DNA of 64,000 bases from Aricia agestis (GCF_905147365.1 NC_056412.1:10160001-10224000), one strand, 5' to 3'; positions 23,266 through 35,720 are shown, numbered from the stretch's first letter. Notes: generated by a model not told the origin, from the sequence alone. Translations and numbers: made by a program.

Positions 23266-25328
23266 GATCTTTAAATATTGGTTATCAGTTATTGATTCAG
23301 TTGATTGTTTTTGTTTTATTACTGTAAAGAATTTAACGTTTATTTTTGTTGGTGTAAGAATCGGCGCATTTACTTATTGCGGATTTAGCTAAAAGACAGC
23401 TTCAGAAATAGTATTGGAAACAAAGTTATATAAATCATTAGCTTTAGTAGTTGACTTTTTGAAAACTATCACATATTATAATATATACTGTGTTATAAGC
23501 CACCTAATATGATAAAATAAAATACAATAAATTAGCATTAAAGTTATATAAATGAAGTTATATAAATTAGCATATAGGAAGCCTCACATAATATTCGATT
23601 TATTTAGGTAATTGGTGCCATTAACTCGAAGGCAAGTACCTACCTGAACTGGGATGCCGATTTAAGAAAAAAATATTTCTATTTGTGTCGTTATTGCTCA
23701 ATAAGGCGGGATGGCGCTTTGAAAAAATTGGTATACATAAAATATGACGCAACATTTACATTAGAACATCTCGGTAAACAGCGAAACGAATTTCCACAAA
23801 CATCGGTTATTTGCGTCGGGGCGAGGCGTATCGCAGCTCATCTGTATTGGCGACGGGCCGCATTATTTGTTTGTTTGCGGTGCCGCATACGAGCTTTGAT
23901 TTTTTTTATTCGGAAATAATGCGGAAGATCGCTCGGGGCGATCGCGGCGGGCTCCAATCAGCCGAGTTCTGTTCGTTAGCCCGCTAGCCTAACCCGGTCA
24001 CGTACTCGCGACCTTTCCACTCCGAAGCACTGATTTTCTTTTAGGGAACGCCGATGAAAATCTTGTCCCGACTCGAATGTTTGAACTTTGTTTCCAATAG
24101 GGACTTTTAATTAAATTTACCTATATACGAGTTTCGATGCGGAGCTCAGACAAAGGAAAAGCCGTATGGAAATGTAGGTATGTAATGCTATGCCATGACG
24201 ATGCGTCACATTATTATATGAAGCTTCTCATATATTATGACTACCTACCTCAAAATAGTTGCTAAATAAAGTTTCAAAACAGATGTAAAATTCAAAATAG
24301 CATGGCACAGACACGCGGAAGTTGTAAAACATTAATTTAATGAGATTTCAGACATTATTAAAGTTGTTAGACTATAGTATGTATGAACAAACTTGATATT
24401 TGTCCAATATCCAGCAAGCGCAGCCACAATAATTACGACATATTATAATGATATTTATGGACTTACTTCTCATATAATTTTCAATACCTAAACAAGACAA
24501 TAATAAAGATATTTTTAAAAACGAGCTAATAATTACTTTAATTTAGAATTCCTATTAAGACTTAATTTGATTTTAAAACTGTAAATGTAGATTTTTTGCT
24601 ACTTTTATACCAATCTGGGCATTTCCTTTTTAAAAAGTCAGAATATTAACAAAGACATACGAAATGTTTCATTTCAGTTTTCACACCAAATAACGCGACA
24701 TAATATTATTTCTTTGATGTTTGTTCAAGGCGTCGTCAATTTGGATAGTTGGACCGGTAGTGCTACATTAGCACTATAATTACTTATCTCAATAATTATA
24801 ATTTATTTAACGGCCGAGGTCGCTGCATCTGCTAGGGCTGACATTGATGCTACTACGATTTGTGTTTAAGTGCTACTGCAATTACAGGGCTACCGCAATA
24901 TTCATTTTGGAAAAAATAATTTATACTTAGTTGTAGCTAGAATTTAGTGATGACCAAAATTGGGCATCCAGCCATTCTCATCACTAGTAGAATTTCCAGA
25001 AGCAAAATAATTTATATTAATAGATGTATTTATTCCATATTTCTTCAAAATATAAACAAAGAACAATTTGTTAGTGAGGTGAACGTTGTGACTTGTGAAC
25101 TTGTCAATAATTAATATTGAAAATGTACGTGTTCCTGCATTATGATCGTAATTAGTCGTGACTCGTGACTCGTGACAATATTCACGTTAGTGAAAGAAAA
25201 AATATAGGTAATATTATGTTTGAACATTTAGATTTGAGTAACTACTAAGGCAATTTAAAAACCATATACCTTAATATTTTAAAATTTCAGTTTCTTTTTG
25301 TAAGACGTGGTATTATATTTTAGTAAAT

Positions 25329-25513
25329 ACTAGCTATTTGACCGAGCTTTGCTCGGTATTCGATGAAAATGACATTTTCTAAAAATGATTCCTAGCTAGA
25401 TCGATTTATCGCCCCCGAAACCCACTATTTACTAAATTTCATGAAAATCGTTGGAGCCGATTCCGCGATCCCAATAATATATATACAAGAATTGCTCGTT
25501 TAAAGATATAAGA
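25329..25513 (+). mobile_element. Short retroelement ('gaccgagctttgctcggt' family), copy 1
   Basis: It begins actagctatttgaccgagct with the hairpin accgagctttgctcggt, and ends gtttaaagatataagata. The copy at 53590-53789 matches along its length. It shares the ACTAGCT start with the RTE-like group. Confidence 0.7.
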
Positions 25514-25600
25514 TAACAAAATGTACGACTAGGAATATTTTGGCCATGATAAGGTGGACATTGTCATCTCTTGTATAAAAACTTAATTAAAAGTAAAAAT

Positions 25601-26065
25601 AAAATCGGCCAAGTGCGAGTTAAACTCTCGCACGAAGAGTTCCGTACCTCAATCGAGCAATATTAGGCTGAAAGTTGTGTTTTTTTTGTATGGGATTAAT
25701 TATTAATTATTTAATTTATTTAAATTTTATTATTGATTATTAAAGTACAAATATAACTGAGTATTTCGTCAATATTTCAAGTGCCTATGTATTACAGTTA
25801 TTGATATCGAGCAAAAAATTGCAAAAATATCACGTTTGTTGTATGGGAGCCGTTAAATATTAATTTTATTTTGTTTTTAGTATTTGTTGTTATAGCGGCA
25901 ACAGATATGAGTACACAATTTGTGAAAATTTCAGAAATCTATCTATAGCAGTTCTTGAGTTACAGCCTGGAGACACACAGACAGACAGACGGACAGACAT
26001 TGAAGTCTTTGTAATAGGGTCCTGTTTTACCCTTTGGACTCTTCTTCTGGTACGGAACTCTATAA
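25601..26065 (+). mobile_element. Dispersed repeat 'cggccaagtgcgagt', copy 1
   Basis: The left end aaaatcggccaagtgcgagt and the right end ending ggtacggaactctataaaa match the reverse copy at 52668-53097. A (cagacaga)n tract lies near 25976-25997. There is no coding frame. Confidence 0.7.
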
Positions 26066-27131
26066 AACAGATTATATGAGTCAGATTCAAATTTAGAACG
26101 CGGGAAAAGGATTAGTAATCACGACTCATAACGCTGGAAAAAGTTTATGCCGCTTGCGTAGGTATTGCGTTACGCGTGCAAAACACAGAGTTAAATATAG
26201 TCAATATAAAAAATAACGTGAAGAACGACCGCTATAACAGCCAAAGATGTGATGAACCGGTAACGCGTATAATAAAACACTTCGAATTATTCTAGAGAAG
26301 TAAAGTTCGTTGTCTCGTCGCCAATGCCAAGGCGAGCTTACTGGTGGGCGGTGCTAACTGCTAGGCTCGAACCACCCTGAGTTGGCAGAGACGACCAGTT
26401 CTCATAAGCTAAATCTAATAACAAAATATTGTTAAATAATCTCAAATTGACATTGTTAAACAATGTCAATTTGACCCGGCCCGGCTACGCATCGGGTATA
26501 AAATATATTATAGCCACTGAAAAAATGATTAAAATCGATTCAGCAGTTTTGACTTGTATTCATTATTACTACCCGTGGCCTGCATTGGTCGGTACCGCCG
26601 CAAAAGCTACTGAACCCGCAATTTTGAATCTGTAATATATTCGAAAATATTCATTTAAATCATAATATGCTGTAAAGGGCCATATAGATCTATATTAAAT
26701 CAACAATGTGTTTAAGTTATTTAATTGGACAAGGATTAATGCTGTATTTATTAAAATTGCTTCGAAAATTAGCCATTATTTGTCGTAAAAAGAAAATGAC
26801 AAAAAAAAAATATTGTGGGATATCCATAAGAGATAGACATATACCATCGCGGAGTTTTCTGTAGACCTTTTTAATGTGTATAATACTTCGTACATTATTT
26901 TGATAAATCTCGTAGGGTTCAGCCTGCGTTTGCAATGTAAGCGGAAAAAATGTAATTAATTACGACATCACATTAGAAACCCCAAAAATTATAGTATTTC
27001 CCCACTATTGAATGAATGTTATTATACCTGTAACCTTCCTCTTGAATCACTATTCACTCTATCTATTATAGAAAACCGCATCAAAATCAGTTGCGTAGTT
27101 TTAAAAATTAAAGGGAACAAAGGGACATGAG

Positions 27132-28379
27132 TAGGGTATGTTATTCGAATATTCGAATACTCGTTTTATTCGAATATTCGACGATTTTATTATTCGAATA
27201 TTCGCCAAATTATTTTTCGAATAATTCGAATACTAAAAATATTTTTTATTTTTGTTTAAAATGCTATCAATCATAAAATTAACATGGAATAAGAACATAA
27301 TTAAGTTTATTTCAGAAAAATAATATTATTTATGAATATTCTACATATTTAATAATATATATAAATCTGTTTTAAGTCTAACTAATGAGTATACGACCAT
27401 TCATCGTCGCCGTTGACCATGTTTTTAGTTCATTGTTGTTCATGTTCATTACGTATACTCGTATAAAACAAACTCGTTTTTTAAGAAGGTAATAAATGTA
27501 AGTGCAATATTGAGATTTTTAAAATACGTAGTTAAAATACAAAAGATATTTTTTCTATACGCATTTCTGGCTTGAATCTCGCGATGTGATCTATGATTCG
27601 ACAAGTTGATAAAAATTTGCTATACAATAGCTTTACCACGGCAGTCCTCGACTGATAATTGAAACAGTTAGTACAGTATCAAAAAATGTCGATGACTCCT
27701 TAATATCATGTTATTGGAGTTATCAAACTTCAAGTTACTAAATTCACCAGCTCTAGGATTGTTTCACCCTCCCCCAGGGCTTCGTTGCAATTTTGTTTTT
27801 GTTGTGAGGTTGGTTTTCTAGTAGCCCTTTTTTATAATTTCGAGCCACATACAGCCGAAGCCTTCACACACAGGTGAAGCCGACTAGGTGAACTAGGTGA
27901 ACGTGAATCGAAAATATCAAAAAGACGGGTAAGCTGGCTTAGTATTAATGAACAGATATCATAATGTCTAATATCATATTATTATTGAATCTCAACTGCT
28001 GCCTAGCAAGACTTAAGCTTAAACACATAAGAAAAGTAAAAAGTGCTACGATCGAAAACGGTTTACACTTTACAGCCTTTCTTTTATTGCCCAGCTGTAA
28101 CCTTAAAATATACATTTTTAAAGTGTTTCATAATAAAAATTAACTTTGTCATTTATAAAGATTTATGTTGATAAAAGTAAAAATAAGAATTGCTTACTTT
28201 ATAGTATTAACAAAATAGGTTGTACATGGTTGTACGAAGCTTTTTGTTACTTTTATTCAGAGTTTTCAGCATTTTTCAATATTTTTTAATTATTCGAATA
28301 ATATTCGAATTATTCGAAAAGTTTTGTAAAATATTCGAATTATTCGAATAGTAAATTTGTCGAATAATAACATTCCCTA
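27132..28379. mobile_element. Non-autonomous hAT transposon, 1248 bp, perfect 8-bp duplication
   Basis: The ends are tagggtatgttattcg and its imperfect inverse ..gaataataacattcccta. Both are flanked by gacatgag (27124-27131 and 28380-28387). The 8-bp duplication and TAGGG-type ends fit hAT. The terminal regions are rich in attcgaata. No transposase frame was seen, so it depends on an enzyme in trans. The intact duplication suggests a fairly young insertion. Confidence 0.85.
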
Positions 28380-28450
28380 GACATGAGGGAAAAAAAGCGA
28401 CTTTGTTTTATAATATTATGTATAAAATATGGTATCAAGGTTTCCATTAA

Positions 28451-28929
28451 GGCGCTGTGGTAGTTGCAACTACGTAAAGTGGGTTTTTTAAAACACGTTT
28501 TTAGTAAAGGAAATGTCATTATTTAAGAATAAAATAAGTATCGTTTTAAAATTGAGTAAATTTCCTATACGCAAAGGTATATCAGTACACAATTTGAAAA
28601 ATTCTGCTCGATAGAAAAAAATCTCAAAGATGACTGTTATAACGCTGTTTTTCATAATTAAATCATTTTATGGCTAAATTACACACTTTCTAGAAAAAAC
28701 AAAAAATGTAGTATATGTGTCGTAACCTAACGTAAACGATTTGATATATTTGATTTGTGTAATACTAAAAACAAAAGGTTTTTTCTCCTATTTTCTATTA
28801 TCAAGGCACGCGGCGAGCGCGTAACAGCCACTGTACAAGGCGCGCTGATATGAATGTTATTTTAATGTCCTTAACGTCGATATTCGTACTGACAGACAAC
28901 GACCTGCTTATTTTAGGGACTACTGGGCC
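28451..28929 (+). mobile_element. TTAA-flanked MITE, copy 2
   Basis: It is nearly identical to 12848-13330 and bounded by TTAA (28447-28450 and 28930-28933). The two copies differ by scattered substitutions and small indels. It lies 71 bp after the hAT element. Confidence 0.75.
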
Positions 28930-29779
28930 TTAAGGTACGAAATATTATTCTCATGAAATAAACGCTGAAATGTTAATGTGATGTTTTGCTGTTTGGTAGG
29001 ATCCGAATTAAAGCTGTGTTAATGTTGGATAAAAAGGGAAATATATGTAAATAAAGCTTGTGCGACAACCGATGATCGCAGCCAATTCAGTGTAGCTTGA
29101 GCCTTACAGCTGTTTGGGTGTTCTATCATAAAAATAATAAATACCTATCGTAACATTTGGCTATCATCCGCAAGTAGTGGTCCATGTTGACACAATATGT
29201 CTATGGCAGTAAGGAAATTGTTGTTTGCTAGATTTCGCATGATTTATGCACAATACCATTCTAGCACTTCCTTTAACACTTTGTATCGCATGTAACTCCG
29301 GTCATTTCAATTTTCATCTATTTAAAATGACATGAAAATTATGAAATCACACACTCTGTTTATTCTTTATGCTATCGTCCTCAATAAATGGTACTTTTAC
29401 CAGCACCATGTATGAGTTTAAATATTATATAAATCTTTCTACGAAATAAAGGTATCTGGTACATACCTACAAGCTTAGCAAATATACTTTAAACATCTTA
29501 CATCATATTTTACTGGCTAAGCTCTACAATTCGCAAAACATTGCACCTACTGCTATTGTTTAAACATAGATATGTTTAATTCTATCTAGGTAACCGAACA
29601 AGTACTTACATTGTTAAAAATACAAATTTTAACCTACAAAATAGTGGTAAAATATTATAATCTTTTACGCGAACGAAACGAAAATAATGTAATAAAATAC
29701 GCGCAAATATTGGACACGAAAACGAATTAATTCTGTTACATAATAATATGAAGTAAGAGGTTCATTAAAAGGGTTAAAA

Positions 29780-30060
29780 TTGTAACGGGGCTGTGAAAAC
29801 ATGGCGGGCAAACATCATCAGGCGCGCAAACACTGTGCGTATGATTGTCGGGCGGCGCGCGGAGTCGCCCGGACTTTTTTGCCAATCAGCGCCGTGGCAG
29901 TTGCAATTATCTCCGGGCCCAAATCGAATTACGATCAATTCGGATTTTCGCGTTCGAACGAATATAAAACGGTTTGCATTAAAATTTGGATGCACCGGAT
30001 GCGTTCCCATTAGCCGAGTCAAAAGCTAACTTTGTTTGTCCTGCAAGTTCGTATTCTCTC
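29780..30060. promoter_or_regulatory. GC-rich unique island with CCAAT
   Basis: It contains gccaatcagcgc (29881 on), a CCAAT box in its usual context, and a CpG-rich block at 29820-29870. Frames open on three registers at once, which argues for base composition rather than coding. Possible enhancer or cryptic promoter. Confidence 0.25.
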
Positions 30061-30581
30061 CTCTTTCAGTGTTTACGTACGGTTCGCGGATTTTTATTAT
30101 CTTTTTTAAATGGAAATACTTTGCTAGTGCCATGTCTTTTTAATTTACAAGGAGCGTAGTGCCCAAACAGCTCTACATTTATTATAATATCTATAAAATA
30201 CAATTTTGGGTATTGTTATTCGTAGTATAATGTTAAAATCAATTTACTTTATTTTTACTTTCATTCATTAGAGCAATGTGTGATTTTAGTTCCCATTTCA
30301 TTATTCTAGATATAAATATTTTAATGAGTTTTGGCAAATAATATTTCCGAAGCAAATTCTAACATTAATTTTGCTCGAGTTTGTCCACTATCAACGAATG
30401 TCTATTGTGTTTCTATGCAAACAAACATATATTACAGTAAACGATTTCTTCTACTGAAATAAATGTAATAATAGTCAAACAACATATTGAAGACATAGAT
30501 TGATGATTGTATGAACTCAAAAGAAGGGACTAATTACCAAGCATAAATCAGTACGATGACAAGCTATACTGTTATTTTAAC

Positions 30582-30782
30582 ACTAGATGACGCCCGCAAC
30601 TCTGTTGCGACATAATTCGTTTATCGCGCGGGACCCGTATATTTTTTCGGGGTGAAATGTATCCTATGTCCTTTCCCGGGCCTCAAGGTATCTCCATACC
30701 AAATTTCAGCAAAATCGGTTCAGCGGTTTGGACGTGAATATGTAACAGACAGACAGATAGACAGACAGTTCCACAATTAAAA
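30582..30782 (+). mobile_element. RTE-like retroelement fragment
   Basis: It starts actagatgacgcccgcaact, has ccaaatttcagcaaaatcgg (30699 on) and a (cagacaga)n tail (30748-30770). These are landmarks of the same group as 12127 and 43319. Confidence 0.6.
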
Positions 30783-31436
30783 TTAAGATTATTATTATTA
30801 TTATGTGCCAAAATAAACTGCAAGAAGTTACTGAAACATTATACCCACTCCTTCCAAATCTACTTACCGATGTGTAATTTATAATTGGCAATTTAACGAT
30901 TGATTAAAGTAGGTTAAGTATCCAGCAATATAAATAGACAGTTAATAAAGACCGCATAGTAAATTGTCGAAATAGCTTATGAAAATTATAATGTTCCATG
31001 GTCCCCGATAATATACCATGGTCCCCTCATTTTATTTTACGAGCTACAGTTTACGCATCAGAGGTTGACTTCTCTGTAGATATTGTAAAGTGAATTAAAA
31101 AATATATCTCATGTTCTGGGGCTTGAATTTTTGACTTTTATCAAAAATCGTCAAAAATCTTGCTCTATCAGTTCCATAACATTTCTCTCTTTGCTTGTCA
31201 ATTGATAAAGCATTCTGGAACCAAGATTATATGACCTAGTAATAACTACTTAGATGTACCATGTTTTATGCGAATAAATAAATTATAAATGAATAACACG
31301 TCGCCTCAGAATATAAAAAAAAAAACAAGGTGACCGCTGATTATATTGTCAAGTCTGATCTATCGGCTAAGCCCACCCACAACCAAATGGCCTAAGTCCG
31401 TCATCTACCTATTAATCTCTGATAGTCCTATCAGAG

Positions 31437-31571
31437 AAGTTGATTCCTAGGTAGATGGGGGACTGACGTAGGTCGCATTATGTCAAACTGAGGCGATAGG
31501 TTACAATTAACATTGAATTGACATGATCCGACCAAATGACGTTGGTCAGTCAACTGCCTAGGAATCAATTT
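31437..31571. mobile_element. Fold-back element
   Basis: The arm agttgattcctaggtag (31438-31454) is inverted, with two mismatches, at 31554-31570. It resembles a MITE with short inverted ends. Family unknown. Confidence 0.45.
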
Positions 31572-31606
31572 CCTCGATGGTACATTAAGTGAAGTAGATA
31601 TTAGAT

Positions 31607-31758
31607 CAGTGTTTTTCAATCTGTGGGTCGCCGACAGAAAGAAAAAGCTGACGTATAATAGATAAATATATACTTACCATACTAGAAAAAAAAATCATTA
31701 CACCAGTATATTTCAATCTGTAAAGGGGTCGCGAAATCAAAAAGATTGAAAAACACTG
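31607..31758. mobile_element. 152-bp hAT-type MITE
   Basis: The ends cagtgtttttcaatctgt and its inverse (..agattgaaaaacactg) have the CAGTG start common in hAT elements. They are flanked by tattagat (31599-31606) and tgttagat (31759-31766), an 8-bp duplication with one difference. The internal motif gggtcgc is also inverted (31624, 31727). Confidence 0.8.
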
Positions 31759-32030
31759 TGTTAGATAATATAAACTATAATTTCAACTTTCATGAACTCA
31801 GAATGAACTAAAATTGTGTAGGTATTAATTAATACACTACCTTTTTGGGCGTGTTTATGTGTTATTGTCTAAACACCCATTTAGTTGTCGACCGCCCACC
31901 GAACCTAAATATTACGCCTACAGCTTACATAGGGATTTGTGTTGATAGTTTGGGTTCCGATTCTCTATGTATGTACTTATACATAGTTACAATTTAGTGG
32001 TGGCTGTCATGCTACTAACTTAGACACAAC

Positions 32031-32385
32031 GCCTCCGTGGTCTAGTGGTATAGAGCGCGGCTCTTGACTCGAAGGTCGTGGTTTCGATTCCCGCGTTGGA
32101 AACATGTTATTTCCAAGTTTGGTTAGGACAATGCAGGCTGATCACCTGATTGTCTGACAAGTAAGATGATCCATGCGTCGGATGGGTCATGGGCATGTAA
32201 AAAGTCGGTCCTGCGCCTGATCCCTCGCCAGTCGTGTCGGACTTCCGTCCCACTGGGTTATTAGAGTAAAGGAATAGAGAGTGCTCTTGTGTACTGCGCA
32301 CACACTTGGGCACTATAAAATTACTCCTGCGTAGCTGGCCTGTTTTCAATGAAACCAGCCACCGTCACCGAAACCGGTTATTATA
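32031..32385 (+). mobile_element. tRNA-derived SINE, second full-length copy
   Basis: The head gcctccgtggtctagtggta and the B-box region (gtttcgattcc, 32080-32090) match the copy at 7029-7391. The body is almost the same, with a short duplication of 'gatgggtcatgggcatg'. It ends in an att-rich tail. Confidence 0.85.
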
Positions 32386-32486
32386 TTAGATATTACTTTT
32401 TCACTACGTTTTTTGGTGGTCGAGTGTAGTTTTTTCTTTAAATCAAACTTTACCAACTAAACAAGATATTTCTAGCACAAATATAT

Positions 32487-32699
32487 GGAGGAGAGGCATG
32501 CTTCGGCACGAATGGGCCGGCTCGACCGGAGAAATACCACGGGCTTTTTTTTTAATGAGATAAGGGGGCAAACGAGCAAACGGTTCCCTCTTAAAAAGCC
32601 GGCAACGCACCTGCAGCTCTTCTTATGCAGCGAGTGTCCATGGGCGACGGAAGTTGCTTTCTATCAGGTGACCCGTTTGCTCGTTTGCCCCCTTATTAT
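32487..32699 (+). mobile_element. Family A retroelement, rearranged with inverted 3' end inside
   Basis: The 5' block (gaatgggccggctcgaccgg) is followed at 32544 by a T run and the 3' end in reverse (taagggggcaaacgagcaaa). Then the normal 3' part runs to 32699. The two 3' ends face each other and can fold. This differs from the simple copy at 4814-5161. Confidence 0.7.
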
Positions 32700-32778
32700 A
32701 TAATATATTATATATTTAATATATTATATAAAAATAAATAATAATAATAATATTATTCTGTCGAATTATTATTAACAT

Positions 32779-32968
32779 ACTAGCTGGGTGTTACCCGCGG
32801 CTTATTCGGCAAAATAAATTATGATATTTTCCCGCCGTAAAAAATACCTACTTTTGTGTTAATCCAGGGTATCATTACTACATTCCAAATTTTATTAAAA
32901 TCGCATTCTGATGTGAAAAAGTAACATACGCATTACACACACACAAACTTTCGCCTTTAAATATGAAT
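32779..32968 (+). mobile_element. RTE-like retroelement fragment
   Basis: It begins actagctgggtgttacccgc and ends with acacacaaactttcgccttt, matching the ends of the lepidopteran RTE-like group. Non-coding. Confidence 0.6.
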
Positions 32969-33305
32969 GTTATTCCTTATCTTAGATAGATCCAATAAAA
33001 TTAATTTATGTGCTCATTTCAAAGAAATACAAATGAAGTGTTGACGATTTTGTTGTTAGGAGTAGCCTATGTCCAGCAATATCGTCTATCAGCACATGCT
33101 AATAGATATAATTTAAGATGATGTACCTGTTTTATACACATTACACAATGCGTATGTGGAAGGTTATTCCTATCTGTTTTATTCTATTTTTTAAGACCCT
33201 TTATAGGAATTACATGTTGGTCCTGCGTAGGATGAGGGTGCAGCTCGTAAAGTATTAAATTTGGTTATATTTCTAAGTTCTAACATTACAAAAACATTAT
33301 TTCAG

Positions 33306-33507
33306 GTATGGTTCCAAAACCGGCGAGCGAAGTTCCGCAAGCAGGAGCGGCTGGCGCAGCAGAAGGCGGGTGAGGCGGGGGTGAAGGCGGAGGGGAAGCG
33401 TGACAAGGGGGGTTCTCCCGCCGCCTCGCCCCACCCCCCGCCCGGACAGACGCACCACTCGCTACCACACCTCTCCCCGCCGGACCTCAAGCCGATCACC
33501 TCTGCAG
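33306..33507 (+). CDS. Phox2: Phox2-like homeobox gene, exon with homeodomain residues 47-60
   Basis: The acceptor TTTCAG is followed in phase 0 by VWFQNRRAKFRKQER, completing the homeodomain with W48, F49, Q50, N51 and R53, the recognition helix that contacts DNA. Gln50 is usual for Phox2 and the aristaless-like group. The rest is a low-complexity linker: an alanine, glycine and lysine-rich part, then a proline, histidine and serine-rich part ending DLKPITSA. The exon ends one base into a codon before GTAAGA. The linker is GC-rich and much richer in GC than the flanking introns, consistent with purifying selection. The splice with 36064 is in frame (G|CC, alanine). Confidence 0.95.
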
Positions 33508-34090
33508 GTAAGACAGAAAAATAAAAGAAAAAGAAATAGTACTAGATGACCTGGTGAACTTCGTATTGCTTGCCGCACATGCGTAGTGTTTCGTGCTTGA
33601 GACGAAAGCGTTGGATGATCTGAGTGTATCGTCCAATGGTATAGGTATTTGTGACGATAGACGCGTGTGCGGCCGCGGCATTAATACAAACATTCTAAAC
33701 TCATGTCCTTCCCGGGACAGTTGTTCCATGCTAAGTTTAATCAAGAGCGATCCCGCGGTTGAAGCGTAAATGTAGATATACAGAAATGTTTCAAATTGTA
33801 TACATCTGATGAGTCTCTATCTAAAATTTCTGTGTCACACACTTTTATTGTCTACGTTTTGTAAAGTTCTACGTATATTTTTAATGGTCGTTTCATTTAC
33901 AGTTTTCTATTGTAAAGCAATAAAATGTATAATGTATATTGTGTTATAGTGCGGGAATGCAATAAAATTATTTTTGGCGTTCCACAAATAAGTGTGAGTC
34001 CGTGAATCGATGGTTATGATATTGTGATCGTGTGAGTCATGCATACCGTAAGCCGTGAGCGATGAGTTAGCGAGGTGAGACTGAGCAGGG

Positions 34091-34258
34091 CCTGTAGACA
34101 AGTGGCAAAGCGCTAACGCTGACGCTAACGCTAGCGCTACAAAATGTATGCGATTTGACATAAGTCATCGCTTCGCTAGCGAATACTAATGTCAAATCCA
34201 TACATTTTGTAGCGCTAGCGCGAGCGTTGGCGTTAGCGTTTTGCCACTTGTCTACAGG
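34091..34258. mobile_element. 168-bp fold-back MITE
   Basis: The ends cctgtagacaagtggcaaa and its inverse face each other, followed by inverted runs of gctaacgct/agcgttagc and the inverted aaaatgtatg..gatttgacat blocks. The left flank gcaggg recurs one base beyond the right end, a possible target duplication. Confidence 0.7.
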
Positions 34259-34949
34259 GGCAGGGGCCCGATTCTTATGCCCCGAATACCTCTTCGTCAG
34301 TTCGTAGAATAGCTGACAGAATATTTATTCATCATCAATACCCTGCCATGTAAGGTAGTTAATATGAGGAACTACAACTGAGTTCAGAACTAGACTCGAG
34401 CAACCATAATTACCACACATCACAAAATATTATGTAGTTGTACGTTTTTTTGTTGGAAATATTTTTTCTTTTTTAATCCCATTTTAATAGAATGAAATTT
34501 TAAAAATCTGTCCCTCACGCGAGTAAGGGGTATTCGAGGCTTGCGATCGAAGGGGTATTCGAGGCATGAGAGTTGGCAGTCGGGACCATCGTGAGACGGC
34601 GTGATTGCCGCTATTTCAGCGCCTTGCCCCGCCGCGTGGGAGAACATAACAAGGCTGATTTCAACCATATTTCAATACGGATTCAAATTAGAATTTAAAA
34701 TTAGAATGCATCGAAATATCTGATACCTGTCTGCACTAGTCTCTCTATATTTAGTTTTTAGTTACGGCTAACGGCTAATGTATGGCATTTTGATCATTGA
34801 ACATTAAGGATAATAAATAATAGTAGTTTAAAATATATTCAGCTTACTAAATAATAATTGAACTACATTCGCATTTTTTTTTTCAAAATTACAGAATTAA
34901 AAAATATAATAGAACCAAATAACTTTAGGTAGGTACAGAGTTAACTTCA

Positions 34950-35005
34950 GCGCTACGTTATACGTACGCTACGAAGCGTAGCAAACAGCTCCAGCGCGTA
35001 GCATC
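34950..35005. repeat. CTACG/CGTAG patch
   Basis: It reads agcgctacgttatacgtacg, then gctacgaagcgtagcaaac, then cagcgcgtagc. It belongs to the group at 3961, 21478 and 48391. Confidence 0.45.
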
Positions 35006-35499
35006 ACTTCAAAATGGTCCTCAAAAAACATTTTCAACCAAAACACGCATTGTGAAACAAATACGCGAATATTTAGCAAATATCTACAATGATATATAAT
35101 GATATATAAATAACTAAACCGTTTGAGCGTTTGAGAAATTCTTTAGAAGACGTTTCAATAACGTCCTTACGCTACGTTACAGAAGGGTCATCTAAATTGG
35201 TTAAGCCGTTTATATTTAGGTCAAGTATGAGTGTCAGTTTTTAAGCTTTTGCTCAATATTATTTTCTCATATTTGATTTCATTTTACAGTAGAATTCTGA
35301 ACAGAAAAAAAATTTAAACATATTTTTATAACTTCTAATTATTATTGGAATTCCTGAATATTGGCGGTCATTGTATCATTTGAGCAGAAAACTCTCCCTC
35401 GAAAATTACATTGTTAGGTTATATACGAACAATTCGTGCAGGTAACAGATTATTAAAGGCGTCCTAATCTAGCCTAATAACATAGGTCCTGGTCTGACA

Positions 35500-35720
35500 C
35501 TTGCGGCGCGGTAATCACATTAGGCGGGCGGGCGAGGGCGGGCGAGGGCGGGCGGCGGCGCGAGATTTCCGCGCGACTCATTTGCTATAATTGCGCGATT
35601 GTCGCTCAGGGCTGAATAAACAAGCGAGCGAGCTAGGATTAGTGATTAGCGGCTAATTGCGTTAGCGCGATTATTTCATATCCGCCTCGCAATTTGAATT
35701 CCGAATCAGCCTGCGCTTAG
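35500..35720. promoter_or_regulatory. GC-rich island with G-quadruplex motif and TAAT sites
   Basis: The + strand has a run of seven GGG blocks separated by C or CGA (35524-35552), a strong G-quadruplex pattern. A stretch dense in homeodomain-like cores follows (gattagtgattagcggctaa, then attgcgttagcg, 35636-35670). It is unique in the window and lies in the short second intron, so a Phox2 enhancer is plausible but unproven. Confidence 0.35.

Larger units (their letters stand above)
6459..33305 (+). other. 26.8-kb intron splitting the homeobox
   Basis: The intron runs from GTAAGA to TTTCAG and interrupts the homeodomain between residues 46 and 47 in phase 0. It contains no credible coding exon. 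It holds SINEs (7029-7391, 32031-32385), a hAT element and a relic (27132-28379, 11160-12126), two TTAA-flanked MITEs (12848-13330, 28451-28929), a TIR element (20243-20711), a hAT-like MITE (31607-31758), RTE-like fragments and several GC-rich unique islands. The stretches 8345-9040, 13340-14720, 15610-17800, 18900-19250, 24060-25320, 26070-27120, 28934-29770 and 30060-30580 show nothing I can name beyond AT-rich DNA. Confidence 0.9.

Noticed and set aside
29774..30029. Overlapping open frames on both strands
   Set aside because: Three registers are open at once in a GC-rich island, with no splice sites or known motifs.
33302..33499. Reverse-strand open frames over the homeobox exon
   Set aside because: They are shadows of the coding exon on the + strand, caused by its GC-rich linker.
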